64,000 nt of DNA from Nitrospirota bacterium. GTDB taxonomy: Bacteria > Nitrospirota > Thermodesulfovibrionia > Thermodesulfovibrionales > SM23-35. The stretch is from contig JACAFF010000005.1 of assembly GCA_013388455.1 (NCBI GenBank), positions 1-64,000 on the forward strand, read 5' to 3'. The notes beneath the pieces are model-generated. The model was not told the DNA's origin. It did no database searches and saw only the letters and a program-made list of their open reading frames with translations. The position numbers and the translations under genes are program-made. Positions 11,515 to 19,763 of the stretch are shown here, in pieces (position 1 is the first letter of the stretch; every line of letters starts with the position of its first letter).

Positions 11515-11648
11515 CAAATCCAGCGATAACCAGAATAAAGACTTATCTATTCGGTTATTGCGAGCATCAAGAGGGAACGTGGCAATCTCACTATAAAAAA
11601 AAGATTACTTCGTTTCACTCGCCATGACGATTTTTATCGCTGAATTTG
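11515..11648. repeat. 134 bp palindromic MITE-like repeat
   Basis: Outer arms CAAATCCAGCGATAA (11515-11529) and TTATCGCTGAATTTG (11634-11648) are inverted and match at 14 of 15 bases. Inside lies a second, degenerate inverted pair: TTATTGCGAGC (11555-11565) with GGCAATCTC (11581-11589), against AGATTACTTCG (11602-11612) with CTCGCCATGACG (11618-11629). The inner part resembles the GTCATTGCGAGG...GCAATCTC palindromic repeats that are widespread in bacterial genomes. No transposase is present. The element fills most of the 406 bp gap upstream of the efflux operon; the rest of the gap shows no gene. Confidence 0.7.
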
Positions 11649-11834
11649 GGGAAAAGTTATGTTGATCAGAAAAATATAGCCCCGAAAAATTGTCCTTTCA
11701 GGATTCAAAAGTTAGGGTGTTGGATGATTAAATTAAGGACTTATATTTGAAAGAAAAGGTATATTATGATAAATTTCATGATTGGGTATTAAAAATTAAT
11801 TGATATGTAAAAATTTTTAAGGGGTTATGGTGAA

Positions 11835-13184
11835 ATGAAAATTTATGACAACAACTCAAAATATATCGTTAAGATTGCAAGAAATTTAAAAATTCTTCTC
11901 ATAATAGTAGCTCATTTAACCATGACTTTACTTCGCAACTCAGAGGCTGAGTTATTAACATTGAAGGACTGTATACAACTTGCAGCAAAGAATAGCAGAA
12001 TTTTAAAGATCATCCAGCATGAAGAGGCAATTGCAGAAAATGATACTTTTTTTGCACGGTCAAAGATGCTGCCTGATGTGAATGCAAATTTATCATATAC
12101 GTCACTCGCTCACCAGCCTGCTGCTATATTTGGGATTCAAACTGTTCCGTTATCCGAAAAAAATTATTTTTCATACAGTCTAAGCATCCAGCAGATACTT
12201 TATGACTTCAGAGAAAATGCTGCCCGGTATGGAGCGAGCAAAGCAATCCTGAATACAAAGAAACTCGATACTGAACGGGTCAGAAATATTGTACTTCTTG
12301 ATGTTATCATTCTTTACTTTGATCTTCTTGAAGCAGAGAAGTTACTTTCGGTAGCACAAAAAGAGGTTGATAGATTTGAGACTCACCTCATTGACGCAAG
12401 GAATCTTTACGAAGCAGGCGTTATAACCAAGAATGATCTTTTACAGGCAGAAGTGAAAATATCTGATGCAAAACAGAAATTGCTCTCTGCAAAAAATTAC
12501 AGAGAATTAATAGTTTCACGTTTGAACAATGCGATTTTAAGACCCCTGACCGCTGAAATAGAGGTAACCGATAACTATGGGGTTACGTCAGATACACTCG
12601 AAATTGATACAGAGTTCGCATGGGGAAAGGCAGAAAAAAATCGACTTGAGTTAGCAATTATTGATGAAACTCTTAAATCACTTGATTTTGAGCAAAAAGC
12701 GAAAAGGTCTGAATACTTCCCTCATTTTTTTGCAAGAGGAGGATATGATTATACAGAAAATCGTTATCAAGTTCATGAGGGAAATTGGTCTTTACTTTTA
12801 GGAATGGGCATTAATTTATTTCAAGGAGGCAGCACCAGAGCAGAACTCTTGAAGATAGAAAATCAGAAGCTAAAACTAAAAGAACAGAGAAATAAGCTAA
12901 TTGATGAGATAAGGCTTGAGGTAAAAAAGTATCTCCTTGATATAAGAAACGCAAAAGAACGTGTAACAGTCACAAAAGATTCAGTCCTACAGGCAGAGGA
13001 GAATCTTAGAATAAATAAATTGAAATATGAAGAGGGTATAGGAACTGCAACAGATGTAGTTGATGCAGTAACTCTTCTCACCATAGCAGAAACAAACTAC
13101 TACAGGGCACTGTATGATATGAGAAGAGCTGAAGCATCTCTCTTATATTCGATGGGAATCAATTTGCTGGAGGTATATCAATAA
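11835..13184 (+). CDS. TolC-like outer membrane efflux protein
   Basis: This 449-residue protein has an N-terminal hydrophobic segment (about residues 18-36, signal-peptide-like although with a long N-region) and two OEP repeats rich in long helices, with LTLKDCIQLAAKNS at the start of the first and ENLRINKLKYEEGIGTATDVVDA in the second, both typical of the TolC family. It would form the outer-membrane exit duct of a tripartite pump. The next gene starts on the base after its stop codon, followed by an EmrB-type transporter, so the three form one operon. A GGTGA ribosome site precedes the ATG. Confidence 0.9.
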   Translation: MKIYDNNSKYIVKIARNLKILLIIVAHLTMTLLRNSEAELLTLKDCIQLAAKNSRILKIIQHEEAIAENDTFFARSKMLPDVNANLSYTSLAHQPAAIFGIQTVPLSEKNYFSYSLSIQQILYDFRENAARYGASKAILNTKKLDTERVRNIVLLDVIILYFDLLEAEKLLSVAQKEVDRFETHLIDARNLYEAGVITKNDLLQAEVKISDAKQKLLSAKNYRELIVSRLNNAILRPLTAEIEVTDNYGVTSDTLEIDTEFAWGKAEKNRLELAIIDETLKSLDFEQKAKRSEYFPHFFARGGYDYTENRYQVHEGNWSLLLGMGINLFQGGSTRAELLKIENQKLKLKEQRNKLIDEIRLEVKKYLLDIRNAKERVTVTKDSVLQAEENLRINKLKYEEGIGTATDVVDAVTLLTIAETNYYRALYDMRRAEASLLYSMGINLLEVYQ

Positions 13185-14282
13185 ATGGAAGAAAAAAATC
13201 AGAATATAAACAACCAAAAAAGAAAAAGGGTCGCCTTAATAATATTTGCGGTTATAGGCATAATCTCAATAATTGCCGCTTTTATATATATTCAATATAA
13301 AAAGACTCATATCTCAACAGACGATGCGTTTGTCGATGGTAGCATCCATACCATTGCTTCAAAGGTCCCGGGAACTGTAAAAAATATATATGTAACGTCT
13401 AATCAATTCGTAAGAATGGGAGAACTTCTTCTCGAACTTGATCAATCTGATTATGAAGTCAAATTGAACGAAGCATTATCAGGTGTAAATGCAGAAAAAG
13501 CAAAACTTGCAGAAATTGATGCCAGAATTGAAGTGGCAAAGTCCTATCTTTCAGAAATAACAGCAAACATTGAAGTTGCGAAAGCAAATCTCGAAGCAAA
13601 AGAAGCACAACTGAAACAGGCAGAATTTGATAAGCAAAGAGGAGAAAATCTTTACCGTAAAGAAGGAATTTCAAAAGAACGCTATGAAAAAATATCAACT
13701 TTGTATGCTGTTGCATTGGCAGAGGTTAAGTCTGCTCGAGAACAGCTTAAACAGGCAGAAAATACTTTAAAGACTCAAAGATCGGTTGTGCGACAAACTG
13801 AAATTTTAAAGACTGCTCAAATATCTTTAATTAAGGAAAAAGAAGCTAAGCTGAAAGCAGCAGAACTTAATTATTCTTACTCTAAAATCTATTCTCCAGC
13901 AGATGGATATGTAACAAAAAAATCGGTTGAGCTGGGAAATCAGATAAAGGCAGGTCAGCCGTTAATGGCAATCGTTCCACTTGATGAATTATACGTAACT
14001 GCAAATTATAAAGAAACTCAACTTGGGAAAGTAAAACCAGGCCAAAAGGTAAAGATAAAAATAGATACATATCCAGGAAAAGTATTCTGGGGTAAGGTAG
14101 ATAGCATCATGGCAGGAACAGGTGCAGTTTTCTCGTTATTCCCACCAGAAAATGCTACTGGCAATTACGTGAAGATAGTGCAGAGAATACCTGTGAAGAT
14201 AGTTTTTGATAAAGATACAGACAAAGAACATATTTTGAGAATAGGCATGTCAGTTATTCCTACAATTTTTATTGAAGATTGA
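13185..14282 (+). CDS. emrA: EmrA-type membrane fusion protein (HlyD family)
   Basis: This periplasmic adaptor links an inner-membrane pump to the TolC-like duct. The 365-residue protein has a short cytoplasmic N-terminus, one membrane helix at about 17-36, the lipoyl half-motif HISTDDAFVDGSIHTIASKV, a long coiled hairpin (about 90-225) and the second lipoyl and barrel part beginning YSKIYSPADGYVTKKSV. DDAFV followed by a lipoyl domain is characteristic of EmrA and related adaptors. It is sandwiched between the tolC-like and emrB-like genes. Confidence 0.93.
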   Translation: MEEKNQNINNQKRKRVALIIFAVIGIISIIAAFIYIQYKKTHISTDDAFVDGSIHTIASKVPGTVKNIYVTSNQFVRMGELLLELDQSDYEVKLNEALSGVNAEKAKLAEIDARIEVAKSYLSEITANIEVAKANLEAKEAQLKQAEFDKQRGENLYRKEGISKERYEKISTLYAVALAEVKSAREQLKQAENTLKTQRSVVRQTEILKTAQISLIKEKEAKLKAAELNYSYSKIYSPADGYVTKKSVELGNQIKAGQPLMAIVPLDELYVTANYKETQLGKVKPGQKVKIKIDTYPGKVFWGKVDSIMAGTGAVFSLFPPENATGNYVKIVQRIPVKIVFDKDTDKEHILRIGMSVIPTIFIED

Positions 14283-14290
14283 TAATCTAA

Positions 14291-15820
14291 ATGAATAAAT
14301 GGCTTGTTGCTCTCACTGTAATGCTTCCGACTCTTATCGAGATTATTGATACATCTGTTGTCAATGTCTCGCTTGATCATATTCGAGGAAGCCTTTCTGC
14401 CGGTATTGATGAGTCTACATGGACAATAACTTCATATCTCGTCTCAAATGCCATCATTATCCCGATGACGGGTTGGCTCAGTAGACTTTTTGGAAGAAAA
14501 CAGTATCTAATATTTTCAATATCACTATTTACTCTTAGCTCTTTTCTCTGTGGTTCTGCATGGAGTCTCCAGAGCCTTGTTTTATTCCGGGTATTACAGG
14601 GAATTGGAGGAGGGGCTCTTCAGCCAATTTCACAATCGATTCTTCTTGAAACTTTCCCGAGGCATCAACATGGAATGGCAATGGCAATATTTGGTATCGG
14701 CATAATGTTTGGACCAATTATCGGACCACTACTTGGAGGGTGGATAACCGATAATTGGTCCTGGCACTGGATATTTTATATCAACGTCCCAATCGGTATT
14801 ATATCGATAATTCTTACGATGCTCTTCATTGTTGATCCAGCTTATATGAAAAGAGTGAAGCTGAAGATTGACTATTGGGGACTTATGTTACTTGCACTTG
14901 GACTCGGTTGTCTTCAGATAGTTCTCGATAAAGGTCAGCAGGAAAACTGGTTTGAATCAAATTTTATAGTAGGCTTAAGTATAATTTCTGCAGCTTCACT
15001 GATCCTTTTTGTTTTTGTAGAATTATACGCAGAATATCCAGTTGTAAATCTTAAGGCATTCAGAAAAATTTCTTTCAGCATAGGAAATCTTATCATGTTC
15101 ATGGGCTTCTTTAATCTATTTGCAAGTATTGTGCTCCTCCCTATTTATTTACAGTCGCTTATGGGGTATACCTCATTTCTTGCTGGATTTGTTCTCGGTC
15201 CGGGAGGGCTCGCAACACTTATTGCATTACCTATCGCAGGTTTTCTTGTTAATAAGGTAAATCCAAAATTTTTTCTTGCCTTTGGAATCATTGTAAATGC
15301 CTTTGCAACTCATCTGATGTCTGAATTTAACCTTTACGCTAATTTCTGGACAGTCATATGGCCTCGGATTGTTTTAGGAATCGGCATGGGATTTTTCTTT
15401 ATCCCTCTTACAACATTAACAATGTCAGGGATTAAAAAAGAGGATATGGGGAATGCTACAGGAATATATAATCTCATCAGGAATCTCGGAGGTAGCTTTG
15501 GCGTTGCTTTTGTTACAACTATGCTCTCAAGGCGTGCACAGTATCACCAAACACATCTTGTTGAACACTTAACACCGTTTGACAACTCTTATCATATCTT
15601 TTCTGAACAAAGTGCACAGCAACTTCAAAATATGGGATTTGAAAGTACCCTTTCTGAGCATGGTGGACTTGCTTTAATTTATAAAGAACTACTGAGACAG
15701 GCATCAATGATGTCATTCAATGATGCATTTTATATTGTCAGTATGATAATGATAAGCGTTCTTCCACTTGTCTTCTTTATGAAAAAAGAAAAAGGTGAAA
15801 CTTCCAGAGTAATGCATTAG
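14291..15820 (+). CDS. emrB: EmrB/QacA-type drug:H+ antiporter (MFS, DHA2 family)
   Basis: The 509-residue integral membrane protein has about 14 hydrophobic segments, the DHA2 pattern. Visible motifs are LIEIIDTSVVNVSLDHI in the first helix (motif D1), GWLSRLFGRKQYL (motif A) and GIGIMFGPIIGPLLGGWI (motif C, antiporter signature). It exports hydrophobic compounds or drugs using the proton gradient; the substrate cannot be predicted. It is the last gene of the tolC-emrA-emrB operon. The downstream genes are on the other strand, 3 bp away. Confidence 0.94.
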   Translation: MNKWLVALTVMLPTLIEIIDTSVVNVSLDHIRGSLSAGIDESTWTITSYLVSNAIIIPMTGWLSRLFGRKQYLIFSISLFTLSSFLCGSAWSLQSLVLFRVLQGIGGGALQPISQSILLETFPRHQHGMAMAIFGIGIMFGPIIGPLLGGWITDNWSWHWIFYINVPIGIISIILTMLFIVDPAYMKRVKLKIDYWGLMLLALGLGCLQIVLDKGQQENWFESNFIVGLSIISAASLILFVFVELYAEYPVVNLKAFRKISFSIGNLIMFMGFFNLFASIVLLPIYLQSLMGYTSFLAGFVLGPGGLATLIALPIAGFLVNKVNPKFFLAFGIIVNAFATHLMSEFNLYANFWTVIWPRIVLGIGMGFFFIPLTTLTMSGIKKEDMGNATGIYNLIRNLGGSFGVAFVTTMLSRRAQYHQTHLVEHLTPFDNSYHIFSEQSAQQLQNMGFESTLSEHGGLALIYKELLRQASMMSFNDAFYIVSMIMISVLPLVFFMKKEKGETSRVMH

Positions 15821-15823
15821 CTT

Positions 15824-16630
15824 TTATTTTTTCAGCACTTCATAGATTTCTTTTACAAGCTTAAGCTGGGATTCCTCATCGAGTTGCATTCCACTCTCCA
15901 AAAAACTGATATACTGATGGATTTCAGAATCTCCCTTCCTCAGCCATTCAATTTTTTCATTCTGTTCCCTGATCTCTATATCAAATTTTTCCAGAGATAA
16001 ATCTAAATCGAATCTTTTATTCAGGAAAGAGAGAGCCAATTTTATTGATGAAGGATCCTCATTGGCTGCAAGATAAAATGGTATTTCTACCCAGATACTT
16101 ATCCCTGGAATTCCTCTCTTTTGTGCTATCCATAACAGATAACTGTTAATGGCAGGTGGTCCTTCCCATGTCATTTCCTCAAGCCCATAATCTTGAAGAC
16201 TTTCTTTAATCTCAGGTTTGTTGAAAACCATAAAAATTCTTCGGGGAGCAGTATGAGCAGACAAAGAAATCATTCCGCTAATTGTATATATTTGTTGTAT
16301 TTTGCAATAATCTTCAGCTATATCTAATAAAGCGCTTAAAAATCTATAGTGTTCATAGTCTGGTTGATCTGATAAAAAGATCAGTAAATCTTTTCTTGCT
16401 GTATAGAAAAAAGTACTTTCAGGGAATCGAGCAACATCATCTTCTACAGCTACTCCAGCAAAAGAAAAAAAATTAGCAGGTTCTATCCTGCAAAACTGTC
16501 GGCTGTCAAGTCTTTCTTGTAAAAAATTAATCACCTTCTGTGCGGTCATGGCTGTATCATTACGCCATCCAACAATAAGGTATGTTTCTTTAAATTCAGG
16601 AAAGCTGTCGAATTTAAAAGGACCTTTCAT
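15824..16630 (-). CDS. PAC2 family protein (second of a tandem pair)
   Basis: The 268-residue protein resembles the proteasome assembly chaperone (PAC2) fold found in archaea, actinobacteria and other bacteria. It has the N-terminal TYLIVGWRNDTAMTAQKVINFL, the central LLIFLSDQPDYEHYRF and ISGMISLSAHTAPRRIFMVFN, then SYLLWIAQKRGIPGISIWVEIPFYL. It is more divergent than its neighbour: the usual GxGNxG is replaced by NDTAMTAQK. Its start lies 17 bp inside the end of the upstream PAC2 gene, so the two are translated together and may form a heterodimer. Function in bacteria is not established. Confidence 0.8.
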   Translation of the reverse strand: MKGPFKFDSFPEFKETYLIVGWRNDTAMTAQKVINFLQERLDSRQFCRIEPANFFSFAGVAVEDDVARFPESTFFYTARKDLLIFLSDQPDYEHYRFLSALLDIAEDYCKIQQIYTISGMISLSAHTAPRRIFMVFNKPEIKESLQDYGLEEMTWEGPPAINSYLLWIAQKRGIPGISIWVEIPFYLAANEDPSSIKLALSFLNKRFDLDLSLEKFDIEIREQNEKIEWLRKGDSEIHQYISFLESGMQLDEESQLKLVKEIYEVLKK

Positions 16631-17540
16631 CCCCCATCTCTCCCTTTTTTAAAAATTCTGAGATCTCCTCCCATAATCTTTTTCTGTTCTCTTCTGTCAA
16701 AGGTTGTATTTCAGTCTGTTTGTGGTAACTGATCTCTTTCAATCTTTCCAGTTGTTCTTTTACCTCTGGAGGAAGCTGGCTGTAAAAGTCTTCAATCTTT
16801 TTTTCAGCCCTTCTAACACGCTCATCAAATTCAGGGAAATCAATTTCTATATTGAGTATTTCACCAAAAACTTCAAGAACAGATTTTGAAGCTTTTGGAT
16901 AAGATATTGTTAATCCCTGAAGGTAAATAGGTATTTCTCCCATCAGGCAAATACCTTCAAAACCCCTTTGTTTTGCAACTCCTAATAAAAGTCCGTTCAG
17001 TCCAGAAATAAAACCCTGTCCACCTCTACCCTCGATTTCTGACATTAACAGGGTTTTGGAATATTTTTTTATCTCGTCTTTCAATCTTTCTGTATTGGGC
17101 ACAGCCCAGACCCTTGACCTCATGCTATGGTGTATCAAAGCTACTGCTGCCCCAGAAGTATAAACTCTTTTACAGCCAAACTCTTCAGCTACATCAAGGA
17201 CAAGATTGGCCATTCTATAAGCCTCTTCACCTTCAGAATATGAAGATGTACCCTGTTTCTTTGGCTGTTCTTCACCGATAAAAAATATTAAACTATTTTC
17301 TCCGGAACTATGGTAATAAAATTTGTTAACTGGGAATATCAAATCTTCTAAAAGCCCGGCTTTTATTTTAACTTTTCTTGGATAGAAAAATTCCCAGCTT
17401 TCTATCTCAGCAAATAATTCTGCCTTTAGCATTCCTCTTAACGTATCAACAGCTATGAGACCGATGTTGCCAATTCCAGGCCAACCAACGATAATGTCAG
17501 CATTAAATAGGTTTGGTTTTTTATAATAAATTATTCCCAT
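16614..17540 (-). CDS. PAC2 family protein (first of a tandem pair)
   Basis: This 308-residue PAC2 protein is the more canonical of the pair, with DIIVGWPGIGNIGLIAVDTL at about 15-34, LIFFIGEEQPKKQGTSSYSEGEEAYRMA in the middle, VYTSGAAVALIHHS and GLNGLLLGVAKQRGFEGICLMGEIPIYL. The last 70 residues are a charged helical tail (RVRRAEKKIEDFYSQL). PAC2 proteins in archaea and eukaryotes assist proteasome assembly. No proteasome, Pup or Mpa/ARC gene is in this window, so the link is family-level only. It is the first gene of a two-gene minus-strand operon. Confidence 0.84.
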   Translation of the reverse strand: MGIIYYKKPNLFNADIIVGWPGIGNIGLIAVDTLRGMLKAELFAEIESWEFFYPRKVKIKAGLLEDLIFPVNKFYYHSSGENSLIFFIGEEQPKKQGTSSYSEGEEAYRMANLVLDVAEEFGCKRVYTSGAAVALIHHSMRSRVWAVPNTERLKDEIKKYSKTLLMSEIEGRGGQGFISGLNGLLLGVAKQRGFEGICLMGEIPIYLQGLTISYPKASKSVLEVFGEILNIEIDFPEFDERVRRAEKKIEDFYSQLPPEVKEQLERLKEISYHKQTEIQPLTEENRKRLWEEISEFLKKGEMGDERSF

Positions 17541-17632
17541 ATTATTATAGCTTTATTCTATTTATAGTTTAACAAACAGCATAAAATTATGTTGATTTAA
17601 TACAAAATATAAATGTCACTACCAAAGTAGGA

Positions 17633-17660
17633 TTGAAAAAATAATATAAGACATTAAAAT
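17633..17660 (+). promoter_or_regulatory. Candidate promoter for the response regulator gene
   Basis: TTGAAA (17633-17638) and TAAAAT (17655-17660) are spaced by 16 bases, 36 bp before the start codon at 17696, which has a TTGGAG ribosome site. Confidence 0.4.
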
Positions 17661-17695
17661 ATAATTAAAAGCAAAACTATTTAATTGGAGTTTCA

Positions 17696-18574
17696 ATGGA
17701 AGATAATCGCAAACAGAATCTGCCGCGGAAAAGACATTCAATATTAATCGTTGATGATGATGTTGTCTTGCTTAATATGTACAAAGAACTTCTCATGCTT
17801 GAAGGCTATATCTGCGAGACAGTTTCTAATGGTAAATCTGCTATTAATTTACTTAATACAAAAAGATTCGATGTAATTATTATTGATATTGTCTTGCCTG
17901 ATATGACTGGTTTTAAACTTACAGAAAAAGTGAAAATTTTGAACCCTGATAGTGTTGTGATTATTATGACCGGATTCTCTGATACTTTTTCTTATGATGA
18001 TGCAATAAAAGCAGGTGCCACAGATTTTCTTAAAAAACCTTTTACTTTGAAAGAGCTTCTGGTAAGAATAGAACATGCCATAGAACATGAATTTTTACGA
18101 ACTATGTCGTTAAGAGATGAATTAACAGGCCTATACAACAGAAGAGGTTTTTTTACTTTAATAGAGCATTACTTCAAATTGTCCATGAGAGATCACAGGG
18201 GCTTTTTTATATTATATTCTGATTTAGATGATTTAAAGAAAATTAATGATGCACTGGGACATACAGCAGGCGATTCAGCTTTAATGGATACAGCCTTTAT
18301 ACTAAAAGAAAATTTCAGGGATTCAGATATTATTGCACGAATAGGCGGTGACGAGTTTGTCGTAGCACCAATATGGACTAGCGGGGATAGTATTGAGGTA
18401 ATCTTAAGCCGCTTTTATTATGCTCTGGAGAATTTTAATTTACAAAAGGCTCGCAAATATAAGCTTTTACTCAGCACTGGAACAGCTTTCTTTGATCCAG
18501 TTTCGCCATGCTCTATTGATGAATTATTGAATCAGGCAGATAAATCTATGTATAAGAGTAAAAGGTGGAAGTGA
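17696..18574 (+). CDS. Response regulator with diguanylate cyclase (GGDEF) output
   Basis: The 292-residue protein joins an N-terminal receiver domain to a GGDEF domain, a PleD/WspR-like layout that makes cyclic di-GMP when phosphorylated. In the receiver the acidic pocket is D20-D22, the phospho-acceptor D64 (IIIDIVLPD), T92 and K114. The cyclase domain starts with DELTGLYNRRGF (141-152) and has an intact GGDEF at 217-221. An inhibitory site RDSD lies at 208-211, the standard five residues before GGDEF, so product inhibition is expected. No histidine kinase lies next to it, so this is an orphan regulator here. Confidence 0.95.
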   Translation: MEDNRKQNLPRKRHSILIVDDDVVLLNMYKELLMLEGYICETVSNGKSAINLLNTKRFDVIIIDIVLPDMTGFKLTEKVKILNPDSVVIIMTGFSDTFSYDDAIKAGATDFLKKPFTLKELLVRIEHAIEHEFLRTMSLRDELTGLYNRRGFFTLIEHYFKLSMRDHRGFFILYSDLDDLKKINDALGHTAGDSALMDTAFILKENFRDSDIIARIGGDEFVVAPIWTSGDSIEVILSRFYYALENFNLQKARKYKLLLSTGTAFFDPVSPCSIDELLNQADKSMYKSKRWK

Positions 18575-18609
18575 AATTTCAAACAGCCTGCCTTAGGCCT
18601 TGAAATTTA
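18573..18609. repeat. Inverted repeat at the 3' end of the diguanylate cyclase gene
   Basis: AAATTTCAA (18574-18582) pairs perfectly with TTGAAATTT (18600-18608), with an inner GCCT/AGGC pair (18586-18589 and 18595-18598). It overlaps the stop codon region. There is no run of T after it on either strand, so it is not a classic terminator; it may protect the mRNA end or act as a weak termination signal. Confidence 0.5.
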
Positions 18610-18679
18610 TCAGAAATAATTTCCACTGAAAACGGTTTTTTATAAAGAATCTGTAAAATTATACCATTCGACAAAAATT

Positions 18680-18904
18680 TTATTGATTTACAGTAATCAG
18701 ATTTTTTGCCTTCTTAAGATCATTTGGGAAAAGATCAATCGGAACCTTATCTCTCCCAAGGGTTTTGAAAACTATATAACGGGCACATTCAGAATTATTG
18801 TCGAGACAGTACCTTTTTTTATACATCTGTGCGGTTGCAGGCATATTCGCCATTTTGTCATTAAAGAAAGGACAATTCTTTAAACATTCACAATCTTTTG
18901 CCAT
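18680..18904 (-). CDS. Small cysteine-rich protein
   Basis: The 74-residue protein has five cysteines, C5, C7, C11, C33 and C40 (pattern CECLKNC, then YCLDNNSEC), followed by a basic/hydrophobic tail (FKTLGRDKVPIDLFPNDL). The spacing suggests a metal or iron-sulfur site. I recall similar small proteins annotated only as hypothetical in Nitrospirota and delta-proteobacterial genomes, but cannot verify this here. A GGAG ribosome site precedes the ATG. It faces the diguanylate cyclase gene convergently. Confidence 0.72.
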   Translation of the reverse strand: MAKDCECLKNCPFFNDKMANMPATAQMYKKRYCLDNNSECARYIVFKTLGRDKVPIDLFPNDLKKAKNLITVNQ

Positions 18905-19056
18905 ATTTATTCTCCTTTATACAAAATTATACATTTCAGAAAACCCTTCTAAGTCCTCCTGATTTTTTAAAAGCAAAGAATATGCCGGAAAATAAATTTC
19001 AATAAATCAATTAGTTATAAAATATGATAAATGGTATTATCAACAAAAATGATAAA

Positions 19057-19395
19057 TTATTTTTTCAATTGACTAAAACTCTCAATGACTTGACTGGACT
19101 TGCTCGCATGATTAAAAATAACCGCCCTCAGGACATCGATCCCAAGTTTCATATTCCTTTTTACCGTCTATTCAGGTCTCAAAGGCAAAAACCTGTAAAA
19201 GAAATCATCGAGGCGATCACACTCCCACCAACCGTCCATATAGGACTCGCCAAGTCCAAGACTTCCATCGCTGAGAACCCTTCTGAAGAAATTCTCATTA
19301 TTAATTCGTATGTCCCAGGGACTGGACCCATCAATAGTGATTCCCGCAGGATATGAAATCGTCTGAATAATCTCTCTGCGTTTTCCTGTCTTCAT
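19057..19395 (-). pseudogene. cfa: Remnant of cyclopropane-fatty-acyl-phospholipid synthase (5' part)
   Basis: The first 75 codons match the N-terminus of Cfa: DGSSPWDIRINNENFFRRVL then SLGLGESYMDGWWECDRLDDFF, a near-perfect copy of the family's GESYMDGWW block. A TAG at 19168-19170 interrupts the frame. Beyond it, in the same frame, the next 37 codons still resemble Cfa (TVKRNMKLGIDVLRAVIFN, where intact enzymes have a similar helix ending in an IFNLQSKSR-type block) until a TAA at 19057. The SAM-dependent methyltransferase domain that should follow is absent. The gene is therefore decayed, with an internal stop and loss of about three quarters of its length. The surrounding 18905-19523 region contains no other gene. 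Confidence 0.85.
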
Positions 19396-19523
19396 GTGTC
19401 GTCAGAAAGCGTAAAACTTTTATATCAATATTAGTAGGTGGGAATTTCAAGTTTTGTTAATATGTTCCATTGCATATCAATTTAAGATGGAAAGCAACAA
19501 TGAAGTAAGAAACTTGTAGAATT

Positions 19524-19763
19524 CTAATCCTTGAATAATCCTGAACCGTCCTCTTCCTGTTTTTCATCGATTTCTGAGAGGGCTTTTTTCACTTCCTCCT
19601 CTGTAGTCCTCAGGCTCCCTTTGCAGAACTTGATGAGATGTGATGCCCTCTTCACTTTCTCGGTGAGAACATCAACATTGATATTCTCAGATTCCATATC
19701 GTTTATAATCTTCTCAAGCTCCTCAATAGCTTGAGAATAAGTCATCCTCTTTTTTTCGCTCAT
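19524..19763 (-). CDS. xseB: Exodeoxyribonuclease VII small subunit
   Basis: The 79-residue protein has the XseB pattern: MTYSQAIEELEKIINDMES, then VDVLTEKVKRASHLIKFCKGSLRTTEEEVKKAL. It forms the small subunit of exonuclease VII, a single-strand-specific nuclease. The start overlaps the end of xseA by 41 bp, the usual coupled arrangement. Confidence 0.93.
   Translation of the reverse strand: MSEKKRMTYSQAIEELEKIINDMESENINVDVLTEKVKRASHLIKFCKGSLRTTEEEVKKALSEIDEKQEEDGSGLFKD

Noticed and set aside
19024-19356. Plus-strand 110-residue frame
   Set aside because: It is antisense to the cfa remnant, and the minus strand matches Cfa so clearly that the plus frame is a shadow.
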